From Microcaldota archaeon (GTDB lineage: Archaea; Micrarchaeota; Micrarchaeia; Micrarchaeales; Micrarchaeaceae), in contig JAKBRD010000030.1 of assembly GCA_021834865.1 (NCBI GenBank), forward strand, positions 1 through 10,329: 10,329 bases of DNA, read 5' to 3'. The notes beneath the pieces are model-generated. The model searched no databases, was not told the DNA's origin, and saw nothing but the letters and a program-made list of their open reading frames with translations. Positions 4,467-10,329 of this stretch are shown in pieces (the first letter of the stretch is position 1; each line of letters opens with the position of its first letter). A program made the position numbers and the translations under genes.

Positions 4467-7400
4467 TCAGCAGCTGTTCTCTATTATTATATTCTGCGTG
4501 TAAGACCCTGAAGGCGCGCCCCCTGGTATGCCCAGACCGAAGTATATGCTGTTGCTCGAGCTTGCGGGAACCAGTATTGTGGTATTGTGCGCTACAGCCG
4601 AAAGCCTGTTGGCAGGGAAAGCAGCGCCGCTAGATACAGACCACGTAGTATTGCTCACGCCGAATCTGCTGCTCGGCCCTATCCAGTTGCCGCCGTACAC
4701 ATACATATAGGCTTCTGATGACCCGGAATTTGTGTCAACGACACTGTTGGTTGTTGCGATGTCAGTAGAAGGGCTCAATATGCCGAAATTTATCGCGCTT
4801 GGCGTAAGCGATATTGAGCACGTTCCGCTGGAAAAAGTTATATTGGTAGCGTTGCCCGTCACGAGGGTGCCGCTGGAAGGCGTTGGGGCATACGTAAGGG
4901 TGCCGATGGTAACGCTGGGCACCTTGAACGAATAGCTGCCGATTGGCTCGTAGAACTTTATTGGATTTGGCACTATGGCGTTCTTCGTGGCGGAGTTATA
5001 AGTAACGCTCCATAATTCTCCGCTGTTTGGCAATCCTGCCTCGTTGAACTGCGCTACGCCTTCGACGGAGCCGAAGGTAGCAGTTGGAGCTACGCCATTC
5101 GGCGGCCTTGTCACAACGCGAGCCCAGTACACATCATAGTAGCCCTGCCTAATCTGGACGGCCCGAATCGCTCCAACAGTGGAGGTGCCCTCACCAACTG
5201 AAGAAGTGCCGTATATGGACGAGTAAAGGACAGCAGGCCCTTTGGTATTAAATATAGTCGCAGTACTATCTGAAGCACTCATGTTTATTTGAAACATGTA
5301 CTGCGTATTTGCATACGGCGAGGTTATTCCACTTCCGTCGGTGTATGCGCCATTAATAAATGTGTATATGAAGTAGCCATCAGCTGTGTCGCTGGCGTTC
5401 CTATTAGAGGCCACAACATAAGGCCCACCGCCACTTGGCTCGACTAAAGCTATATCCTCCTCTTTGGTGGTCGAAGCTTCATGTATTGCACCCAATACCT
5501 GAAAGTTATAATTGTTTGTGAAGTTGAACGACTTCAGCGAGTATATGGAGCCGCTTGTAGTAGTATTTAAGCCATTGTCTACTATTAAACCGGTTGTTGT
5601 ATTGGACCAAATGCTTGTATTAAGTGTGTTGCCCTCAAAATCGTCGTAAAACGTGAATACTTTAAAGCCGCTGTCATACTCGCCATACAAGGGGCTAAGC
5701 TGCGGCGCCTCGCCTGTCCCTCTGGTCCTGTTGAACATGTTTATAGCATTGGAAACGAAGTCCATGTACACTATGACGTTGCTGCTAGCAGGTATGCCGC
5801 CAAGTATGTTGAGCCAGTATACGCTTGCCTGTGAGGTTGTCGTGTCGTTGGATTCCAGCCACGAGGGCACGACCGTTCCGTTGGCGTAGGTGAACAGTAT
5901 GTTGTCCAGATTCGACGCCTCGTATGGAGCGTATTGCAGGCTGTTCGCCGTGAGCATGTACTGGAATGGCTTAAGTGTAGGTATTGTCTGCGTATTGCTT
6001 ATCGTTATCGGCACTTTGTAGAGTACGTTCGCGGCGAAGATGCTGAATTTGCTGTATAATGGCACTCCTGCGGTGTAGTTGGCAGTTGCAGCTGATGATA
6101 CTTCTGCAGAGTATGTTCCTATGCTAGAGGGCGTCAGGTATGTATTTATGCTGTTTGTAGTTGCAACGCTTGTGCCATTCAAAGACAGCGTAGCAGTTAC
6201 CTGATTGTTTATGGAATTCACGTCAAAGCTTATGCGGCCTCCAGAGCCGTTGTACAGCAAGGATGGATATGGTGTGGAAAGGCTCAATTGCGGCGTGGCA
6301 GGATTTACGGTCAAGGTTTGTACGGTGCTAAGCAGGTTGTTCTCATCAATTGCATTGACAGTATAGCTTCCTGCACCATATCCTGGGGCTACGCTGTTGA
6401 ACGTATATGTAATGGTGCCTGTAGAAGGGCCTGCCACTACTTTGCCGTTTATGAGCAGCTCTACACTATCAGAGCTCGGCCTTCCTGTGAGCGTTATGGT
6501 AGAGAAGTTGCCATAAGTTATAGGATTGGGAGATATCACCAATGACGGCGGACCCTCGACCTGTTGAATGGAGCCGACGCTTACCTTTGGCATCACACCG
6601 TTCGGAGGATATGCTCGCGTTCTGATCCATTGGTAAAAGACGTTCTCGTATGCTGCAGAGGTTGTATAATACCAATCGCCGCCGGCATAGAGCGTGTCGG
6701 TGGCTGCAGGTGCAAGGGCAGCATTTGTAGAGCTTATCTCAGAACCGTAATTGCGCCAGAAGTGTTCCAAGCCGTCGACCCAATAGAAGCTGTATACATC
6801 AGGCCTATGTATTGCCATTGGCGAGGCCACAGAGGTTTCGCTGCCGCTCTGCATCAGGTATATCCCTCCAGTCTGGCCTCCAGCTGCAAATCCAGTATAA
6901 CCTGAATACAGTGCATCGTTTGATGTTCCGCTTATGATCTCAGGACCAGTTGGATTTCCAGATGTCCAGCCTGAGGCAAAGCTGCCGCTACCTTTGGCGA
7001 AATCATAATCTACTACCATGTTTGTACTGGTCATGCCTTCATAATATATTGTGGACCCATCCGAGGACGTATTTGCCTGCAATGTAACCCCGTCGTCAAC
7101 CGTAACGGCTCCATCTAAGGGTATTAAGGACTTCCATCCGGGTGGCAGCTTAGTGCCGTTGAAATTCCAGTAGTTGATGAACACCTTTCCGCCATCATCG
7201 TATTGCGCGTATGTAGGAGTCAGCTCTGGAGCTTCTCCGGTTATAGTATTGCTAAAAAGATTGACACCATGCTCTGCAAAGCCCATGTATACTGTAAGAG
7301 TGGTTTTTGCAGGTATGCCTTTTGATAGGTTCAGCCAGTATATTGTATTTACGCTCTGGTTTAATTTTGAAACCTGGGTGTAATTGTCTATCAGGGTGCC

Positions 7401-10247
7401 GTTGGTGAAATTGCCTCTCTCAAGCCATGAAGGTATAATGGTTCCGTTGGCATAAAAAAACTCTATATTGCTCAGGTTTCCGGACTCATAGCTTTCGTAG
7501 GAAAGGCTGTTGAAAGTAAGATTCTGCTGGAAAGGCGCAGGTGTAGCAGTGGTCTGGCTGTTGTTGAAGCTTATAGGTATGTAGTATAGAATTGACGATG
7601 GTGATGCCACAACCTGCAATATTTGGGATGTACTGCTAGCAGGGCCTACGGATGTATCTTCTGCAGTCACATTATATTCGCCACCAGCTAGGCACGCTGC
7701 TGTAGAACACACTGTGTATGTAGCAGTACCTGTTCCTGTAGCAACGACCGAGCCATTTATTATTATCTCTACAGCTTCAGTGTTGGACGGAGCTGTAGCC
7801 GTTATCGCATCGGTAACGCCGTATTGGACAGGATTGTGCTGTATCGACAATGTTGGCTTGGCTACGCCGTATGTAGCTGTGACTACGCTGCTCCCCTCTA
7901 CAGTAAGCAGCGTGTTTGATGCCAGAGAGTTGGCAAATGTGACGTTTGAATTGCTTGCGCTCCACCCCTGGAACGAATAGCCGTTGTTTGCGCTTGCGTT
8001 GAGCGTTCCGGTGCCTATCAGATTTGCGGTTTCGCCGCTGGTATAAAGCACGCCCCCTGCGATTATGTTTCCGCCTGTAGTTGGGCTGTCATCTAAGGTT
8101 ACTTTGTACTCTGGGAACACATAAGCGGCAAGTGCCAAGGCAGAAGCGCCAGCGTCCGCAGAGGCGGTTATTGATGCCGTTGCGCTGTAGGTGCCTGTAG
8201 GCTCTGGATTGTTGCATACGATTACGGCGGAAGATGCTCCGGGCGCCATGCTCACGTCCTGTTCGACAGTACAGTTAGTCGCTGTTGTAGTAGGCGTTGA
8301 AGAGAAAACGCCTCCGCCGGCTGAGATTCCTATTACTACAAAGCTGTCGGTTGTTGAAACGGTAAAGCTTAGCGTGTCGCTTGTTGCGCTTGAATTCGAA
8401 CGGAATACCACGCCATCCGAGTATATGACATTTGCGCCTATGCCTGCCACGGTCTCGTTTATGCCTGCTGTTGCGGCAGATGTTATCGTTCCTGTAGCAG
8501 CTGTGCTGTGGCCTATCCACGACTGGCTCGCATACCTATCTGCTGGCTTGCCTCCTGTAGCAGCTTCCGTAAAGTTAGAATCTTCGGTCCAGTTGGTGCT
8601 TCCGAGGTTGCCTCCGTTTCCAAGGCTGTTTTCGTATCCCCCGGCCCAAAAATAGGTAGGGTAGCCGGAAGCCAGCTTCAGCGACGTAGTGGCTGAGGAA
8701 GATGCAGCACCTATCGCACTCCCGGTAACGAATCCTACCGCGTATGTGGAAAGCGAGTTTGAGACTGCTGAATATGTATAGTATGTAGAGTTGCTTCTTA
8801 CCATGGTCGTTTTTAAGGTCTCCCAGCTGCCGCTGTAGTACTTGAAGAGCCTGATGTTGCCCGCACTGGTGCTGGCATTAGATAAAATCCAGCTCTTTGG
8901 AACGCTGAACGTATATACGACGCTGGAAACGTTCTTGTCTATTGGCTGATTCTCCTTTATTATTATGAATCGGTATACCTTGCTCGGAGGAGGAGCTGAA
9001 TTCGGATCCGAAGTTTCATTTGATATTGTTACAACGGCATTCTCGCTCTGCGTCATTGATATGTTTATGCTATTCAAAAACGTGGAGTTGAAGAATATTT
9101 TTGATGAGCCATTTACACCGAATGCGAGAGCTCCGCCGGTCTGCCGAACGTATGGCAGCTCCTTGAAGTTTATTTGCGTAATATTGCCGGCAAAGGCAAA
9201 GCCACGGCTAGGGCTTGACAGGTATATGGTGTTGGACGAGGCTGAGATTACAGGCTTGACGAAAAAAGTTGCGTTTCCCGTTTCGCAAGGATAACTGCAG
9301 GCTGGCCTGAAAGTTAAGTTGGCGCTTGCATGCTTGTATGCAATAGTGCCATTGTAGCTGACTGACCAGTACAGCCCAGAACTGGAGGGAATGCCGTTCT
9401 CGGTAAATACCACTTCCGCATTAGGCGGGTTTATGGTTGAAGTAGATGCTATAGATGTAGATGCCGAAGTTGTTGATGGTGTAGTAGAAGTAGAGGTTGT
9501 GCTAGTGGACGTAGAGATTGTGGTAGTGCTAGTTGGTGTTGCGTTGTAGGTTATTGCTTTCGGGCCAAGGATATTGCCTGCGGAATCTTCGGCTGTTACA
9601 TTCACAGTGAATATGCCAATGCCCCATGTAGCGTTTTGCACGAAGCTGAAAGAGTTTGAGGTTGAGCTTATATCGGCGTTTATTGTGTTTGCCACTGTGC
9701 TTATGCTGTTTGATATAGTAAAATTATAAGTGTATGGAGGCGTACCGCCATTAATGTTTGCGGTTACGGTCTGCACATGGCCTGCTGCTATAGAATTTGA
9801 GCCCAAAGAGATGAAGTTGAATGCAAGCTTCGGGTTTACGGTAAAGTTAACCGTGTTGGAATATGCCTTTTGCGATGAATTGTCTGTAATTATCACGTTA
9901 GCGTACAATTTGCCTGTTGGGCCAGTTGAATTAGAGCCCCATGTGAACGATGCAGACAGATTTTGGCTTGTTATGGCATTCGCGCCCACTATTGAATTGG
10001 TCGAATAGTTATAAATGAAAAATTCGTATGTATAAGGAGGCACGCCGCCGAATGCGTTGGCAGTCAGTTTTATATTTTGCCCAGCATCCAGCCCTGACGT
10101 GCTCTGGTTTAGCAAGGCTGAAAGCGTTGAAGCTGGAGCATTGCTTGATTGGGCACTTGCGAATGGCAGATACTGCTGCTCCGGTATGGCAACGGCTGCG
10201 GCAAGGACAGCAAGCAGCAGCACAGATATGTAGATACGCTTTATCAT
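4467..10247 (-). CDS. Giant secreted multidomain cell-surface protein (1926 residues; PGF-pre-PGF, two DUF2341-lectin units)
   Basis: Likely a cell-surface or S-layer-associated glycoprotein with more than 50 N-x-S/T sites. Order by residue: signal peptide 1-32 (A-S-A before Q33); two Ig/PKD-like domains with G-G-x-P-P-Y-T-Y (34-139, 140-237); Ser/Thr-rich linker 238-274; F-T-E-N-G-I-P module 277-365; PGF-pre-PGF-like domain 366-507; unassigned domain 525-712; Flg_new/InlB-repeat-like G-Y-S-F-x-G-W domain 713-794; Ig-like 798-880; DUF2341-like 886-1023 plus lectin-like 1024-1229; two Ig-like domains 1234-1405; second DUF2341-like 1407-1531 plus lectin-like 1532-1728; F-N-E-A-G-L-P module 1730-1808; C-terminal shared module 1810-1926. 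All eight cysteines fall in local pairs (317/321, 659/678, 847/852, 1810/1926). There is no C-terminal membrane helix or PGF-CTERM. Start ATG 10247 follows a TATA-like box. Domain names come from visible motifs, without a profile search. Confidence 0.9.
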   Translation of the reverse strand: MIKRIYISVLLLAVLAAAVAIPEQQYLPFASAQSSNAPASTLSALLNQSTSGLDAGQNIKLTANAFGGVPPYTYEFFIYNYSTNSIVGANAITSQNLSASFTWGSNSTGPTGKLYANVIITDNSSQKAYSNTVNFTVNPKLAFNFISLGSNSIAAGHVQTVTANINGGTPPYTYNFTISNSISTVANTINADISSTSNSFSFVQNATWGIGIFTVNVTAEDSAGNILGPKAITYNATPTSTTTISTSTSTTSTSTTPSTTSASTSIASTSTINPPNAEVVFTENGIPSSSGLYWSVSYNGTIAYKHASANLTFRPACSYPCETGNATFFVKPVISASSNTIYLSSPSRGFAFAGNITQINFKELPYVRQTGGALAFGVNGSSKIFFNSTFLNSINISMTQSENAVVTISNETSDPNSAPPPSKVYRFIIIKENQPIDKNVSSVVYTFSVPKSWILSNASTSAGNIRLFKYYSGSWETLKTTMVRSNSTYYTYSAVSNSLSTYAVGFVTGSAIGAASSSATTSLKLASGYPTYFWAGGYENSLGNGGNLGSTNWTEDSNFTEAATGGKPADRYASQSWIGHSTAATGTITSAATAGINETVAGIGANVIYSDGVVFRSNSSATSDTLSFTVSTTDSFVVIGISAGGGVFSSTPTTTATNCTVEQDVSMAPGASSAVIVCNNPEPTGTYSATASITASADAGASALALAAYVFPEYKVTLDDSPTTGGNIIAGGVLYTSGETANLIGTGTLNASANNGYSFQGWSASNSNVTFANSLASNTLLTVEGSSVVTATYGVAKPTLSIQHNPVQYGVTDAITATAPSNTEAVEIIINGSVVATGTGTATYTVCSTAACLAGGEYNVTAEDTSVGPASSTSQILQVVASPSSILYYIPISFNNSQTTATPAPFQQNLTFNSLSYESYESGNLSNIEFFYANGTIIPSWLERGNFTNGTLIDNYTQVSKLNQSVNTIYWLNLSKGIPAKTTLTVYMGFAEHGVNLFSNTITGEAPELTPTYAQYDDGGKVFINYWNFNGTKLPPGWKSLIPLDGAVTVDDGVTLQANTSSDGSTIYYEGMTSTNMVVDYDFAKGSGSFASGWTSGNPTGPEIISGTSNDALYSGYTGFAAGGQTGGIYLMQSGSETSVASPMAIHRPDVYSFYWVDGLEHFWRNYGSEISSTNAALAPAATDTLYAGGDWYYTTSAAYENVFYQWIRTRAYPPNGVMPKVSVGSIQQVEGPPSLVISPNPITYGNFSTITLTGRPSSDSVELLINGKVVAGPSTGTITYTFNSVAPGYGAGSYTVNAIDENNLLSTVQTLTVNPATPQLSLSTPYPSLLYNGSGGRISFDVNSINNQVTATLSLNGTSVATTNSINTYLTPSSIGTYSAEVSSAATANYTAGVPLYSKFSIFAANVLYKVPITISNTQTIPTLKPFQYMLTANSLQYAPYEASNLDNILFTYANGTVVPSWLESNDTTTSQASVYWLNILGGIPASSNVIVYMDFVSNAINMFNRTRGTGEAPQLSPLYGEYDSGFKVFTFYDDFEGNTLNTSIWSNTTTGLIVDNGLNTTTSGSIYSLKSFNFTNNYNFQVLGAIHEASTTKEEDIALVEPSGGGPYVVASNRNASDTADGYFIYTFINGAYTDGSGITSPYANTQYMFQINMSASDSTATIFNTKGPAVLYSSIYGTSSVGEGTSTVGAIRAVQIRQGYYDVYWARVVTRPPNGVAPTATFGSVEGVAQFNEAGLPNSGELWSVTYNSATKNAIVPNPIKFYEPIGSYSFKVPSVTIGTLTYAPTPSSGTLVTGNATNITFSSGTCSISLTPSAINFGILSPSTDIATTNSVVDTNSGSSEAYMYVYGGNWIGPSSRFGVSNTTWSVSSGAAFPANRLSAVAHNTTILVPASSSNSIYFGLGIPGGAPSGSYTQNIIIENSC
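4470..4820 (-). repeat. Surface module copy 3 (Cys-to-Cys, C-terminus of the giant protein)
   Basis: Residues 1810-1926 open C-S-I-S-L-T-P-S-A-I-N-F-G and end I-I-I-E-N-S-C-stop. In between they keep D-T-N-S-G, G-G-N-W, F-G-V-S-N-T-T-W, I-L-V-P-A and S-I-Y-F-G-L-G-I-P-G-G, matching copy 2 at 2308-2688. DNA identity persists at the gene end (AGCAGCTGTTCTCTAT on the plus strand in both) and over 20 bp at 2375-2394 and 4537-4556. Confidence 0.85.
5655..6029 (-). repeat. DUF2341-like domain, second copy, in the giant protein
   Basis: Residues 1407-1531. Shared with the first copy: L-Y-x-x-P-I-x-x-x-N-x-Q-T, P-F-Q, Y-A-N-G-T-x-x-P-S-W-L-E, Y-W-L-N, G-I-P-A, V-Y-M-x-F, T-G-E-A-P-x-L-(T/S)-P and Y-D-x-G-x-K-V-F. 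It is followed by a jelly-roll-like region starting F-Y-D-D-F-E-G-N and closing R-P-P-N-G-V-A-P, the usual DUF2341-concanavalin arrangement. A binding role for carbohydrate is inference. Confidence 0.75.
7179..7592 (-). repeat. DUF2341-like domain, first copy, in the giant protein
   Basis: Residues 886-1023, with the motifs listed for the second copy and an insertion of about 12 residues before Y-W-L-N. The following region (1024-1229) starts N-Y-W-N-F-N-G-T and closes R-A-Y-P-P-N-G-V-M-P, so the duplicated unit is the DUF2341 domain plus its lectin-like partner, about 330 residues in all. Confidence 0.75.
9426..9536 (-). other. Ser/Thr-rich low-complexity linker in the giant protein
   Basis: Residues 238-274 are almost entirely Ser and Thr with a few Pro, Ala and Ile, separating the two N-terminal Ig-like domains from the rest. 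Such stretches are typical O-glycosylated stalks in archaeal surface proteins. The underlying near-repetitive codons make it a candidate for length variation between strains. Confidence 0.75.
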
Positions 10248-10271
10248 ACCATTCAGTATAGAAGGTAAAAC

Positions 10272-10284
10272 ATTATTTATTTAT
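10272..10284 (-). promoter_or_regulatory. TATA-like box for the giant surface protein gene
   Basis: The minus strand reads ATAAATAAATAAT, centred about 31 bp upstream of the ATG at 10247, leaving a leader of about 5-6 nt. A second ATG at 10254 is out of frame and meets a stop after one further codon. The last 45 bp of the window (10285-10329) hold no gene I can support. Confidence 0.45.
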
Positions 10285-10329
10285 GGTAATTGCGTTCTAT
10301 TCATCTGCGGCTGAATAGGCGCGACAGCA

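Noticed and set aside
6564..6905. 113-codon plus-strand frame opposite the giant gene
   Set aside because: Cys/Arg-rich with no recognisable domain, and fully inside the DUF2341/lectin region on the other strand.
8191..8655. 154-codon plus-strand frame opposite the giant gene
   Set aside because: It is antisense within a continuous 1926-codon gene of coherent domain structure; the frame is open only because the opposite strand is stop-poor in this phase.
9426..9536. CRISPR-like or tandem DNA repeat at the Ser/Thr linker
   Set aside because: The periodicity is of mixed Ser/Thr codons without regular spacers or conserved repeat units; it is a protein low-complexity linker.
10285..10329. C-terminus of an upstream minus-strand gene at the right edge
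   Set aside because: All three minus frames hit a stop within this stretch, but the 8-15 codons visible per frame give no basis to choose or support one.

Overview
The window reads as archaeal chromosome, most probably from an acidophilic DPANN archaeon of the Micrarchaeota (ARMAN-like) type. This is inference. It rests on: TATA-like boxes about 25-35 bp upstream of start codons with leaders that look absent or very short; almost no Shine-Dalgarno sequences; a pepsin-like glutamic peptidase (family G1, acid-active); Ser/Thr-rich linkers, PGF-pre-PGF and DUF2341 domains; and surface modules of the 'F-x-E-x-G-L-P...W-S-V' kind common in acidophilic archaea. No rRNA, tRNA, CRISPR array, transposase or phage gene was seen.

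Layout from left to right. Positions 1-38 (-) hold the first 12 codons of a gene that runs off the left edge. Positions 88-666 (-) encode a small HAD-superfamily phosphatase resembling 5'(3')-deoxyribonucleotidases. Positions 838-1338 (+) encode an orphan protein with a two-helix membrane hairpin between helical flanks. A minus-strand pair, 3312-2305 then 2296-1550, is separated by 8 bp and probably forms an operon. Its first gene encodes a membrane-anchored protein of two tandem beta-rich modules, and its second a secreted Ig-like domain with one membrane helix and a histone-H1-like Lys/Arg tail. Divergent from this pair, 3450-4340 (+) encodes an exported G1 (eqolisin) peptidase that ends in a clear hairpin/T-tract terminator. 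Convergent with the peptidase, 10247-4467 (-) encodes a 1926-residue secreted multidomain surface protein.

The main point of interest is that the C-terminal ~117 residues of the giant surface protein and both modules of the small membrane-anchored protein are one homologous module. It opens with a Cys-x-Ile-Ser-Leu strand and ends on a terminal cysteine (I-E-N-S-C-stop) in the two C-terminal copies. I do not recognise a named family for it. The giant protein has no C-terminal membrane helix or PGF-CTERM tail, whereas the small protein has an N-terminal membrane helix. A shared module could therefore hold the giant protein at the cell surface. Together the neighbourhood looks like a cell-envelope locus: a giant glycoprotein, a putative anchor or pilin-like subunit, a membrane protein with a basic cytoplasmic tail, and an acid protease.
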